A stretch of 52,855 nt of DNA from contig JAGCVK010000053.1 of assembly GCA_017962415.1 (NCBI GenBank), positions 1 to 52,855 of the forward strand. Reading direction: 5' to 3'. Shown here piece by piece: positions 13,299-21,786 of the stretch (positions within the stretch are counted from its first letter, which is position 1; every line of letters starts with the position of its first letter). Origin of the DNA: Treponema sp. (GTDB taxonomy: Bacteria > Spirochaetota > Spirochaetia > Treponematales > Treponemataceae). Both the position numbers and the translations under genes were made by a program. Under the pieces are notes generated by a model that worked only from the letters and a program-made list of their open reading frames with translations, did not search any database and was not told where the DNA came from.

Positions 13299-15761
13299 TT
13301 ATTTTATTCCCAGCGCAATTTCCAGCACTTCGTGAACATCGCTAACAGGCATAAACTTAATTCCCTGCTTTACATGCTCTGGAATTTCTTCCAGGTCGCG
13401 CTCGTTTGCCTTTGGAATAATAATCGTTTTAATTTTATTACGTTTTGCCGCAACTGTTTTTTCGCGAAGCCCGCCAATCGGAAGTACCTGCCCGGTAAGA
13501 GAAAGCTCGCCAGTCATTGCAAGATTCGGCTTAATCTTTTTTCCAAACAAAAGTGAAACAAAAGTTGTTGCCATTGTAATTCCAGCGCTCGGACCGTCTT
13601 TTGGTGTTGCGCCTTCTGGAATATGAAGATGAACAACATTTTCTTCAAACCATTTTGCTTTTTTCTTTCCTTTGTCTAAAACAAATTTTCTTGCCCAGTT
13701 AAAAGCAATCTGGCTGGACTCTTTCATTACATCGCCCATTTGGCCAGTAAGAACAAGCCCGCCTTTTCCGGCAAATGTAGTTGATTCAATCAAAAGCGTG
13801 TCGCCGCCCATACTTGTCCAGGCAAGTCCAATTGCAGTTCCCGGAACTTTTGCAGTTTTTATCTGACTTTCATCAAAATCAGGTTTTCCAAGATATTTAA
13901 AGAGATCTGGAGAATCAATTGTAACAGCAGGCGCTTTTTTCAGCTCTTCAATCTGCTTTGCCATAAGCGTTTTTTCATCTGTTTCAGCTTTGCCAGAATC
14001 TTTTGATTTTGCAGCCGCTTCTTCAGAATCAATAATCATCTGAGTTACAAGTTTTCGGTGAATTTTATCAAGGCATTTTTCGTAATTTCGTACTCCTGCC
14101 TCGCGCGCATATTCTTCTGCAATCTGAAGCAAAGCGCCTTTTGTGTATTTTACCTGACTTTTTGAAAGGCCGTTTTTCACAAGATTTTTTGGAATCAGAT
14201 ATTTTTTAGCAATCTCAAGTTTTTCCTGGTCAATGTAGCCGCTAAGATGAATAATTTCTGCGCGGTCAAGCAAAGGACCTGGAATTGAATCGAGCGTATT
14301 TGCTGTGAGAATGAAAAACACATTTGAAATATCAAACGGTAAATCAAGATAAGTATCGCGGAAAGTTACGTTCTGTTCCGGATCTAAAACTTCGAGCAAA
14401 GCACTTGCCGGGTCTCCGTTGTGGCTTTGTCCCATTTTATCAACTTCATCAATCATAAAAACTGGTGAAATATTCTTTGTGATTTTAAGCCCCTGAATAA
14501 TTTTTCCAGGCATTGCACCAATGTAAGTGCGGCGATGACCTTTTATTTCAGCTTCATCGCGCATACCACCAACAGAAAATCTATAAAAAGGTTTATTCAT
14601 TGCATTTGCAATTGAACGGCCAACGCTAGTTTTTCCAACTCCAGGAGGACCAACCAAAAGCAAAATTGAGCCTTTGCAGTCGCCTTTCATTTTGCGAACA
14701 GCAAGATATTCAATAATGCGTTTTTTTACATCTTCAAGGCCAAAATGGTCTGCTTCCAGAATCTTTTTTGCACGGCCCAAATCATAATTATTTTCTGGAA
14801 CCTGCTTCCACGGAAGCTGACAGATTAATTCAAGATAATTTCTTGTAACAATCCATTCAGAAGAGTTTGGCTCCATCATATTGAGTTTGGAAAGTTCACT
14901 TTCAACAGTTTCTTTGATTTCGCCTTCAAAATTAAATTCGGCAATCTTCTTTTTGAATTTCTGATAATCTGTGTCGTTGCCTTCTGGAGTTTCGCCAAGC
15001 TCTTCCTGAATTGAACGCATTTCTTCGCGTAAAAAATATTCGCGCTGATTTTTTTCAATGCGGTCGTTTAGCTCGCTTTGAATTTTCTTTTGAACGCGCA
15101 AAAGTTCCTGTTCTTTTTTAATAAAAACCAGAACCTGTTCCATTCGCTGACGAACGTTTACAGTTTCCAAAATCTTTTGCTGTTCTTCTTTTTCAACGTT
15201 TAGAATAGAAGAAATAAAGTCGGCAATCTTTCCAGGATTATCGATATTTACCATATTAAGACGCATTTCTTCTGAAAAAAGCGGATTATTTTCGCTAACT
15301 TCTTTCATCTCAGAAATAAGCGCGCGGGTAAGAGCTTTTACTTCAAAAGTATCAGCCTCTTCATCTTCGAGATATTCAACAGCGGCGGCCATTGGAGCTG
15401 CGTTGTGCAGAATTTTTCTGATTTTAAAACGCTTTACCGTTGAAATAAAAATATTAATTCCACCATCGGGAAGATTTACTTTTTTTATGATTCGCGCAGC
15501 AGTTCCCACTTTATGAAGGTCGCTGACAGTTGGACTTTCGGCATCATTTTTGAGCATAACGATTCCGATAAATCCTTCTTTTTCGTAGGCTTCTTCAACA
15601 ACTCTTACATCGTCGGCAGAGTTAATCATAAGCGGCGTAAAAATGCCTGGAAAAATCGGGCGACCCGAAAGAGGAATCAAAGTTAATTTATTTGGAAGCA
15701 GTTGATCTGTAGGAATTATAGAATTTTCATTCTCGTTATCATCTTTGTTATTATTCATCAT
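13299..15761 (-). CDS. lon: ATP-dependent protease Lon
   Basis: An 820-residue LonA protease that unfolds and degrades damaged or regulatory proteins in the cytoplasm. N-terminal LON substrate domain begins LTLIPLSGRPIFPGI; a coiled coil spans ~200-270; the AAA+ module has Walker A GPPGVGKTS and Walker B VFMIDEVDK; the protease domain has the Ser-Lys dyad, PKDGPSAG (Ser725) and LREKTVAAKR (Lys768), with the classic 43-residue spacing. A lysine- and glutamate-rich insertion near residues 595-625 is unusual but common in spirochaetes. The start is ATG 15761 (a second ATG follows at once). TTGACG-18-TATATT ends 7 nt before it with no Shine-Dalgarno, suggesting a leaderless mRNA. Confidence 0.96.
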   Translation of the reverse strand: MMNNNKDDNENENSIIPTDQLLPNKLTLIPLSGRPIFPGIFTPLMINSADDVRVVEEAYEKEGFIGIVMLKNDAESPTVSDLHKVGTAARIIKKVNLPDGGINIFISTVKRFKIRKILHNAAPMAAAVEYLEDEEADTFEVKALTRALISEMKEVSENNPLFSEEMRLNMVNIDNPGKIADFISSILNVEKEEQQKILETVNVRQRMEQVLVFIKKEQELLRVQKKIQSELNDRIEKNQREYFLREEMRSIQEELGETPEGNDTDYQKFKKKIAEFNFEGEIKETVESELSKLNMMEPNSSEWIVTRNYLELICQLPWKQVPENNYDLGRAKKILEADHFGLEDVKKRIIEYLAVRKMKGDCKGSILLLVGPPGVGKTSVGRSIANAMNKPFYRFSVGGMRDEAEIKGHRRTYIGAMPGKIIQGLKITKNISPVFMIDEVDKMGQSHNGDPASALLEVLDPEQNVTFRDTYLDLPFDISNVFFILTANTLDSIPGPLLDRAEIIHLSGYIDQEKLEIAKKYLIPKNLVKNGLSKSQVKYTKGALLQIAEEYAREAGVRNYEKCLDKIHRKLVTQMIIDSEEAAAKSKDSGKAETDEKTLMAKQIEELKKAPAVTIDSPDLFKYLGKPDFDESQIKTAKVPGTAIGLAWTSMGGDTLLIESTTFAGKGGLVLTGQMGDVMKESSQIAFNWARKFVLDKGKKKAKWFEENVVHLHIPEGATPKDGPSAGITMATTFVSLLFGKKIKPNLAMTGELSLTGQVLPIGGLREKTVAAKRNKIKTIIIPKANERDLEEIPEHVKQGIKFMPVSDVHEVLEIALGIK

Positions 15762-15768
15762 ATATTCT

Positions 15769-15798
15769 AATATAATAACGAAAAGTTGATAACGTCAA
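15769..15798 (-). promoter_or_regulatory. lon promoter
   Basis: Minus strand: TTGACG, 18-nt spacer, TATATT, ending 7 nt before the lon ATG. The short distance implies transcription starts at or beside the start codon. Confidence 0.6.
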
Positions 15799-15827
15799 AC
15801 GAAAAAATGTGCCAAACAGCGAAACGG

Positions 15828-17492
15828 CTAGTTTTCTTGCAAAGGCGAAAGAGCCGCTTCAATTATCAGATTATCCTGATACCAGTCTATCAAAAGCGAA
15901 AATTCTTCGGTTTTGTAATTTGGAGATTCAGCTTTGATTTTCCAAACGGCCGCAGAAGAAAGTTCGTTTTCAGAAAGCTCAGAAATGAGCCGCCATTTGT
16001 TTTTGTAAAAAACGCTGAAATCAACTTGCGAAGTAATATTTTTTCCGGTTTTAGAATCGCTGGCAAAACACAAAATATTCAGCTTTCGGTTTGCACCTTT
16101 AAGAAAATCGCAGCTGATAATTTGAGATGTTCCGCCTGTTATAGAAAAACTCTTCCACCAGACATAAGGGCCAACTACAACTTTTACACGATAATTGCCT
16201 TTTTTAAGATAAACTGGCCGAACAGTATAAGTTTTTGTACGACCCGCTGGGCGCGAAACTATAAGGCGTTTTGAAAAGAACATTATTTTTTCGTAAAAGG
16301 CTTTGCCTTGTTCGTTGAACGTACGGCGCGCGGCGCGGAGCTCGGGAACCTTGTCGCCGTCGCTTTGGAAGAAAAAGGCGCGGACGGGAAGGTCGAGCGA
16401 CTCGGACAAGGCGCGCGGCATTTCCATTTGAACTGAAACCTCGCTGTACCATTTGGCAAGCAATGTTTTATGAAGAAGTCCGCTGTACCAAAGCCCGCAA
16501 AAAACAACGGAAATCGCACAGATTGCGACGGATATTCGGCGGACTAAGCGGCGCGCCTTGTCTTTTTGGGTAAGTGAGTCCTGGGCGAACTCATAAGTTT
16601 TAGGATTAATCACCGCCTTCGCTAACTGCACCCGCAACTCGTGCGTATCATAGTGGCGAAGATACTTTTTCACCTGCCTGAGCACAGCCTCAATCGACTG
16701 AAAACGTGCTTTTGCCTTTGGCCGAATCATTTTGTGAATCAAACGGCAAATATCTTTTGGAACTGTTTTGTCCAACTTTCTAGGGTCAATATATCTGCCT
16801 TTTTTAATTACCGCGAGCGTTTCAAGCGAAAGTGTTCCAGGATACGGTTTTGTTCCGGTTACCATTTCATAAAGCATAATTCCAAGCGCATAAATATCAG
16901 CTCTGTGATCTACGCGAGCGCTGTCTTCAAACTGCTCTGGCGGCATATAAGCAGGCGTTCCAAGCGCAATTCCTGTTTGCGTAAGATTTGAACCGCCATT
17001 AACCTCTTGTTCTGTTGAGTGATCGCTTGCAATTCCAAAATCCGCAAGTTTTATTTCTCCGCGTTTTGATAAAAGAATATTTCCGGGTTTTATATCGCGG
17101 TGAACTATTTCCTTTGAATGAGCGTATTTTAAGGCATAGCAGGCATCTTGCATTAAAAGCATAGCAATTGGACACGGAAGCGCAGTCTGTTTTTTGATGA
17201 GCGCGTCCAAAGCTGTTCCGTCCACAAGCTCTTCCACCATATAGCGAAAGCCGCCTTCTGTAAAATAATCAAACAGATGAACTATATACGGACTTTGCAA
17301 ATCAAGCAAAAGCTGAGCTTCTTTTTTAAAACGGCCGGCATCTCCTGCATGCCCGCGCGCCGTCATTTTTTTTATTACAACATATCTTTTTAGCGAAGGA
17401 TGAATTGCTTTATAAACAACTCCCATTCCGCCTTTTGCTATAATGCCCAAAACTTTATACTTTCCAATCATTGCAGGAAAAGCATCACTCAT
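15828..17492 (-). CDS. Transmembrane Ser/Thr protein kinase
   Basis: A 554-residue Hanks-type kinase. Glycine loop IAKGGMGVVY, ATP lysine in VVIKKM (Lys41), catalytic HRDIKPGNIL (Asp133), DFGIA (151-155) and APE-like GTPAYMPPEQ are intact, so it should be active. A basic juxtamembrane segment and one membrane helix (about residues 320-338, SVAICAISVVFCGLWYSGLL) follow, leaving ~215 residues outside the membrane with PEGA-like beta strands (FFQSDGDKV, KKGNYRVKVVVGPYVWWK). The sensor ligand is unknown. Start ATG 17492 follows GGAG. It is the last gene of a minus-strand run with a phosphoesterase, an FHA protein and a hydrolase, a likely phospho-signalling module. Confidence 0.93.
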   Translation of the reverse strand: MSDAFPAMIGKYKVLGIIAKGGMGVVYKAIHPSLKRYVVIKKMTARGHAGDAGRFKKEAQLLLDLQSPYIVHLFDYFTEGGFRYMVEELVDGTALDALIKKQTALPCPIAMLLMQDACYALKYAHSKEIVHRDIKPGNILLSKRGEIKLADFGIASDHSTEQEVNGGSNLTQTGIALGTPAYMPPEQFEDSARVDHRADIYALGIMLYEMVTGTKPYPGTLSLETLAVIKKGRYIDPRKLDKTVPKDICRLIHKMIRPKAKARFQSIEAVLRQVKKYLRHYDTHELRVQLAKAVINPKTYEFAQDSLTQKDKARRLVRRISVAICAISVVFCGLWYSGLLHKTLLAKWYSEVSVQMEMPRALSESLDLPVRAFFFQSDGDKVPELRAARRTFNEQGKAFYEKIMFFSKRLIVSRPAGRTKTYTVRPVYLKKGNYRVKVVVGPYVWWKSFSITGGTSQIISCDFLKGANRKLNILCFASDSKTGKNITSQVDFSVFYKNKWRLISELSENELSSAAVWKIKAESPNYKTEEFSLLIDWYQDNLIIEAALSPLQEN

Positions 17493-17518
17493 AAAAACTC
17501 CTTTACCGGCAAACCTTT

Positions 17519-18538
17519 TTACCGATTTGCAACCTCTATCAAATCCGTGTCCGGATTAAATTTTTTATCTGGCTTAACAAAAGCAACATTTTGTCTTCCA
17601 GGATTATGAATCTGAATAAAACAACCGTTTTGCAAAAGCCTGTAATTTCCCGCCACAGGCCTATGCCCGCCAAGATAAACATAATCTCCAATTTCGCCAG
17701 TAAAATCTTGTGTAGCGCAACAAAGATTTTCTATTATTCCTATTGCACTTCCCTCTTTTGCTTCTCCATTATCTGTCCAGGTAAGTCCGCCAACTACTCC
17801 TTCAATCAATTTTGCATCAACAATTTGATTTTTTGTATAAGGCTTAAACGGCTCTGCATGCGAAACCACACATTTTTTGCCAAAATACACAAGCGGAAGA
17901 TTTTTTTCTACACAGTTTATCAAATATAAAATATCATCGCCATAATAATCTTGAACAAAAACCATTCCCATTTCGCCTTCATCTGCAAATTTACGAAATG
18001 CAAAATCTCCATTTCCTGTTGTATTTAAAATATTTTCATGATTTCCTTTGAGTATATGAACATATTCCGGAAACTTTGATTTTAAGTACAAAATTCCTTC
18101 TAAAAGGCAAAGCCCTTCCTGCATTTCCGCAGATAAAGCTGGCCCGGTAAATATATCATTTTTGAATTCAACGGCCGCAGCAGCCCAGCGCTCTCTTGTA
18201 TTTCTTTCGGTATGCAAAATATCGCCAACACTCAAAAGCCGAATGCGCCCCGCTTCAAGTGCTTCAAAAATTGTGGCATCTTCAAAAATCGGATAATCTA
18301 AAATATTCATAAGAAAATATGGCCGCGCATGTAAATCTGGAATTACAATAAGCGGCAAATTATCATTATGAAAATCGAGAAGAGAGCCCGCGCTATTATC
18401 TGAAGCGCAAGGCCTGTATTCTGTTTTTTCTGATTCAAGAATTTCAGAAGCTTCATTTAGCAGCGGAAAAAATGAATCATAAAAAGGCAGAACGCTTGAG
18501 GTTAGTATTTTTTTTACGGTTTGATAAACTGATTCCAA
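17519..18538 (-). CDS. Calcineurin-like metallophosphoesterase (PPP-type)
   Basis: A 339-residue metallophosphatase. Motifs run in order: IVIPDLHARPY (metal ligands Asp68 and His70), SVGDILHTER (GD at 105-106), LKGNHENI (165-168), VSHAEP (His228) and LGGHRPVAGN. The GDxxxR and GNHE boxes resemble PPP phosphoprotein phosphatases, so it could reverse the neighbouring kinase; small-molecule phosphodiesterase activity is an alternative. The frame starts with TTG at 18538, about 8 nt after AGG; no ATG at a useful position precedes the first conserved block. The stop lies 26 nt before the kinase start, so the two are probably co-transcribed. Confidence 0.85.
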   Translation of the reverse strand: MESVYQTVKKILTSSVLPFYDSFFPLLNEASEILESEKTEYRPCASDNSAGSLLDFHNDNLPLIVIPDLHARPYFLMNILDYPIFEDATIFEALEAGRIRLLSVGDILHTERNTRERWAAAAVEFKNDIFTGPALSAEMQEGLCLLEGILYLKSKFPEYVHILKGNHENILNTTGNGDFAFRKFADEGEMGMVFVQDYYGDDILYLINCVEKNLPLVYFGKKCVVSHAEPFKPYTKNQIVDAKLIEGVVGGLTWTDNGEAKEGSAIGIIENLCCATQDFTGEIGDYVYLGGHRPVAGNYRLLQNGCFIQIHNPGRQNVAFVKPDKKFNPDTDLIEVANR

Positions 18539-18562
18539 AACTGACCTGTTATTCTCCTAAAT

Positions 18563-18907
18563 CTACGAAACAACAAGGCTCATATTTCCAATTGAAATTT
18601 TATCGCCTGGATTTAGTTTTACATATTTATCATTTGGAATTCGAACGCCATTTATAAAAGTTCCGTTCGTGCTTCCAACATCTTTTATAAAATATGCTTC
18701 TTTGATTTTTTGAATCATTGCATGATGTCGGCTCGCAAGTTTATTGTCCACAACTACGTCGTTATCGCTGCCGCGCCCAATTGAAATTTTTGCAACCAGT
18801 TCTACTTTTTTTTGATTAAACATCAAATATGATGCAGGCTTTCCTTCGCCAATAGAACCTAGATGTCGTCCAACCGGACTGTTATTAACAATTGTTGTAT
18901 CACTCAT
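18563..18907 (-). CDS. FHA-domain phosphopeptide-binding protein
   Basis: A 114-residue protein made of a single forkhead-associated domain, which binds phosphothreonine. The core motifs are ISIGRGSDNDVVVDN, the SRHHAMI loop and DVGSTNGTFING. An unstructured N-terminus (SDTTIVNNSP) contains threonines that could be kinase targets. Start chosen at ATG 18907, 6 nt after TATAAT with TTGCGA 17 nt above it; a GTG at 18928 overlaps the stop codon of the upstream hydrolase gene and is a second possibility if the gene is read from that transcript. It is the natural partner of the adjacent Ser/Thr kinase. Confidence 0.9.
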   Translation of the reverse strand: MSDTTIVNNSPVGRHLGSIGEGKPASYLMFNQKKVELVAKISIGRGSDNDVVVDNKLASRHHAMIQKIKEAYFIKDVGSTNGTFINGVRIPNDKYVKLNPGDKISIGNMSLVVS

Positions 18908-18913
18908 ATTTAA

Positions 18914-18942
18914 ATTATATGACCTCACTCATTTATTCGCAA
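18914..18942 (-). promoter_or_regulatory. Promoter for the FHA-phosphatase-kinase genes
   Basis: Minus strand: TTGCGA, 17-nt spacer, TATAAT, ending 6 nt before the FHA ATG and overlapping the end of the upstream gene. Confidence 0.45.
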
Positions 18943-20061
18943 ATTATTTTTTAGAAGTGAAAGCGGCTTGAAAATTGGTATATCATCTGCAATCACATCT
19001 TTAAACATCAAAAGTATTGTTTTCAGCTCTGATTTTTTTTCTTTATCAAGCTGACCATAAGCAGCAATCATTTTTGCTGTTGCTTGTATTGCATTTTTTT
19101 CTATATCGCTGTTGGTTTTTGCTCCAGACGCTTCTAAAATGCAAAACATTGTTTCTACAAAATGTTTTTTCTGTTCTGTGTTTAACCGGTCTACCCAGCC
19201 ATTAAAGGCTTTATAAAAGAATCGGCTTTCATCTGTAAATTCTGCAACATTTATAAAATCTTTTCCAAGTATTTCCCAAGTCATTGCATCGTGCTGCCAA
19301 AAAGCAAATGCGTTGCTCATAACTATTTCATATTCTTTTGGTTGATGAAAAATCATACCAACTACTGAAAATTGTGGATAGAAAGAAAAAAGTTTATTTT
19401 CTATTGCTTTAAATCCTTCGCCTTCAAAAAAATCTTTTGAAAAACCAGGCCCGTCAAAATTATAAACTGAATGAATTCTTTTTTGAAGTTTTTTACCACA
19501 AAGTGCCGCTGTATTTACTGAAAGATTTCCACCTTTTGAATGCCCTACAATTATAAATTTTCCTCTAAAACCAGAAGCGGCTTTTTGCAAATATTCAAGT
19601 GCATCTTTTTGTGCCGGAATCTGATTTTGCCAGGCGATATTAAAATCTTCTTTCCAGCCAATTATTGTATCATCAGTTCCTCTAAACGCAATTACGGCAG
19701 TTTTATTTATGATGTAAGTAACGGCTGCAAACTGCTCAATTTTTTGTTCATCATAAATATTAACAAAACCGCAAAGTTCTATATTTCTATAGCGCTTTGA
19801 TTCTGCGCAGCGAAACATAAGTTCGGCGGTGCGCTTGTTTATTAGATAACCAATGTTTATGCGCTCTTCATAATCAGGAGAGTTTGTAAAATCTTTTGCA
19901 ACCTGCGCAAATGTTTTTCGCTTCTTAAAAGAGGAAGGAACTATTCTATCAAAAAATGAATACGTTATATGTGCCAAAAGAAGCGCATCGACTTTATTAA
20001 ACGGATCTTGTTCAAAACTTAAATCTCCGCGCCAGCTAAAGTAATCAAAAAAATCGGCCAT
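18925..20061 (-). CDS. Mbeg1-like alpha/beta-hydrolase (DUF2974 type)
   Basis: A 378-residue lipase-like cytoplasmic protein. N-terminus FFDYFSWRGDLSFEQDPFNKVDALLLAHITYSF is typical of the Mbeg1-like group; the nucleophile elbow is VGHSKGGNLSVNTA, and AFRGTDDTIIGWKEDFNIAW is the lid-strand region. Activity is inferred from the fold; the substrate is unknown. Start ATG 20061 follows GGAGAG. It is the first gene of the minus-strand run that leads into the FHA, phosphatase and kinase genes, with its stop overlapping a possible GTG start of the FHA gene. Confidence 0.8.
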   Translation of the reverse strand: MADFFDYFSWRGDLSFEQDPFNKVDALLLAHITYSFFDRIVPSSFKKRKTFAQVAKDFTNSPDYEERINIGYLINKRTAELMFRCAESKRYRNIELCGFVNIYDEQKIEQFAAVTYIINKTAVIAFRGTDDTIIGWKEDFNIAWQNQIPAQKDALEYLQKAASGFRGKFIIVGHSKGGNLSVNTAALCGKKLQKRIHSVYNFDGPGFSKDFFEGEGFKAIENKLFSFYPQFSVVGMIFHQPKEYEIVMSNAFAFWQHDAMTWEILGKDFINVAEFTDESRFFYKAFNGWVDRLNTEQKKHFVETMFCILEASGAKTNSDIEKNAIQATAKMIAAYGQLDKEKKSELKTILLMFKDVIADDIPIFKPLSLLKNNLRINE

Positions 20062-20176
20062 TTACTCTCCAAAAAATCATAAATCTTCTATATATAAAAT
20101 AACGGTGCCGTAAGAAAATTACAAGATGATTAAAAAATTCCGCGTTGCAATACGCTATTTATGTGTTTTTAAAATA

Positions 20177-20205
20177 TTGAAATGTGTAAATCATACTTAT
20201 ATAAT
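20177..20205 (+). promoter_or_regulatory. uraA promoter
   Basis: TTGAAA, 17-nt spacer, TATAAT, 98 nt before the permease ATG. The leader contains a hairpin repeat (20214-20266) shared with 42655-42710. Confidence 0.65.
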
Positions 20206-20213
20206 CTATCAAA

Positions 20214-20266
20214 GGCGTAAACGCAATTGATTGGTTAGCGCATTTTTCGTTCGCAAAAAGTGCTAA
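20214..20266. repeat. Hairpin repeat in the uraA leader, copy 1
   Basis: GGCGTAAACGCAATTG is followed by an AGCGCATTTTT..AAAAAGTGCT stem. The same order (GGCGTAAACGCCAAT, then ACGCATTTTTGC..GCAAAAAGTGCT) occurs at 42655-42710, so it is a short dispersed repeat rather than a gene-specific leader. Confidence 0.5.
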
Positions 20267-20303
20267 ATCAAAAAGAATATTTTCAAAAAAGGAGTCTTAA
20301 AAA

Positions 20304-21650
20304 ATGAATTTAATTTATGGAATCAAGGATAAACCAAGATTCGCAAAAGTCGTTTTATTCGCACTTCAGCAGCTTTTGGCAATTATGGCTGCAACAATCG
20401 CCGTTCCTGCAATTATCGGGCACGGACTTTCTGCTTCGGCCGCTCTTTTTGGAGCCGGAGTTGGAACAATTATTTACCTTTTGTTTACAAAAAGCTCAAG
20501 CCCGGTTTTCTTAGGAAGTTCTTTTGCATTTATCGGTTCTATGTTCAGCGCATTTGCAGGTGCTGCAACTTTGGGCTTAAGCGAGCAGGCTGGCTATTGG
20601 GGACTTATTATTGGTGCTTTAATGGCAGGCCTTGTTTATGTGATTATTGCTTTAATTGTAAAATGCTTTGGAGTTGAATGGATTAATAAACTTATGCCGC
20701 CAGTAATTATTGGACCAACGGTTGCAATTATTGGTTTAAGCCTTTCGGGAAATGCAATCGGCGACCTTATGAAATCAAGTGTAGAAGGCGGAAGCTCTTA
20801 TGTTGCTTTGATTTGCGGACTTTTTACGCTTGCTGTTACTATGCTTTGTTCAACTTATGGAAAAAGAGCCGGCCGCTTAATTCCTTTTATTTTAGGAATT
20901 TTTGCCGGTTATGTTCTTGCTAGTATTTTTGCTTTGATTGGAAAACTCAGCGGAAACGCAAGTCTAATCGTAATTAATTACGGAGCTCTTAAAACTCTCG
21001 ATTTCACACGTTTTTCGGGATATTTTTCGCTTCCAAAATTTACTTTTATGCTTGGCGGAACTGAAGGACTTAAGGCAATTTCTGGCAAATATATTTTGAC
21101 TCTTTTTACAGCTTATGTGCCGGTTGCTTTTGTTGTTTTTGCTGAACACCTTGCCGATCACAAAAATCTTTCTTCGATTGTTGGAAAAGATTTGCTTAAA
21201 GAGCCAGGACTTACACGCACACTTCTTGGAGACGGCGTTGGAACTATGGTAAGCACAGTTTTTGGCGGCTGCCCGAATACAACTTATGGAGAATCAATTG
21301 GTTGTGTTGCAATTACAAGAAACGCTTCTACAATTTCAATTTGGGGCTGCGCAATAATCTGCATTATTTTTTCTTTGATTTCACCGCTGGTTGCTTTGCT
21401 TGAAACAATCCCGAACTGCGTAATGGGCGGCGTTTGCGTTGCACTTTACGGCTTTATTGCTGTTTCAGGATTTAAAATGTTCCAGACTGTAGATTTAAAC
21501 AAAAACAAAAATCTTTTTGTTGCTTCTGTGATTTTTATTACTGGTGTTGGCGGAATGGTTGTAAGTTTTGGGGCTGTTGAAATCAGAACTGTTGCCTGCG
21601 CTTTGATTTTAGGAATTCTTACAAATCTTATGCTTTCTAAAGAAGAATAA
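20304..21650 (+). CDS. uraA: Uracil permease (NCS2 family)
   Basis: A 448-residue inner-membrane nucleobase transporter with about 14 membrane segments. The NCS2 signature is visible as GGCPNTTYGESIGCVAITR with the uracil-type TTYGE core, and N-terminal ALQQLLAIMAATIAVPAIIG is the family entry. Other conserved parts are MPPVIIGPTVAIIGLSL and FAEHLADHKNLSSIVGKDLL. Uracil is the most likely substrate; xanthine-type members have a different core motif. Start ATG 20304 follows AGGAG. It is monocistronic: its own promoter is upstream and a strong shared terminator is downstream. No purine-riboswitch core was seen in the leader. Confidence 0.92.
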   Translation: MNLIYGIKDKPRFAKVVLFALQQLLAIMAATIAVPAIIGHGLSASAALFGAGVGTIIYLLFTKSSSPVFLGSSFAFIGSMFSAFAGAATLGLSEQAGYWGLIIGALMAGLVYVIIALIVKCFGVEWINKLMPPVIIGPTVAIIGLSLSGNAIGDLMKSSVEGGSSYVALICGLFTLAVTMLCSTYGKRAGRLIPFILGIFAGYVLASIFALIGKLSGNASLIVINYGALKTLDFTRFSGYFSLPKFTFMLGGTEGLKAISGKYILTLFTAYVPVAFVVFAEHLADHKNLSSIVGKDLLKEPGLTRTLLGDGVGTMVSTVFGGCPNTTYGESIGCVAITRNASTISIWGCAIICIIFSLISPLVALLETIPNCVMGGVCVALYGFIAVSGFKMFQTVDLNKNKNLFVASVIFITGVGGMVVSFGAVEIRTVACALILGILTNLMLSKEE

Positions 21651-21744
21651 AACAACAGAACTATTAAAAAACGAACTGCAAAAGCGGCGCGTTTTTGCGT
21701 TTTAGATTTAGATTCTAAAAAAACGTCGCAGAGACGAGACTATG

Positions 21745-21786
21745 AAAGCCGACTCTACAATTGATTATAGAGCCGGCTTTTATTTT
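21745..21786. terminator. Bidirectional terminator between uraA and the ankyrin gene
   Basis: AAAGCCGACTCTA pairs with TAGAGCCGGCTTT around an 11-nt loop, followed by TATTTT on the plus strand and T-rich sequence on the minus strand. Genes on either side are convergent. Confidence 0.75.

Noticed and set aside
20206..20303. Purine or PRPP riboswitch before uraA
   Set aside because: The conserved core of these riboswitches is not present; the leader hairpin is a dispersed repeat.
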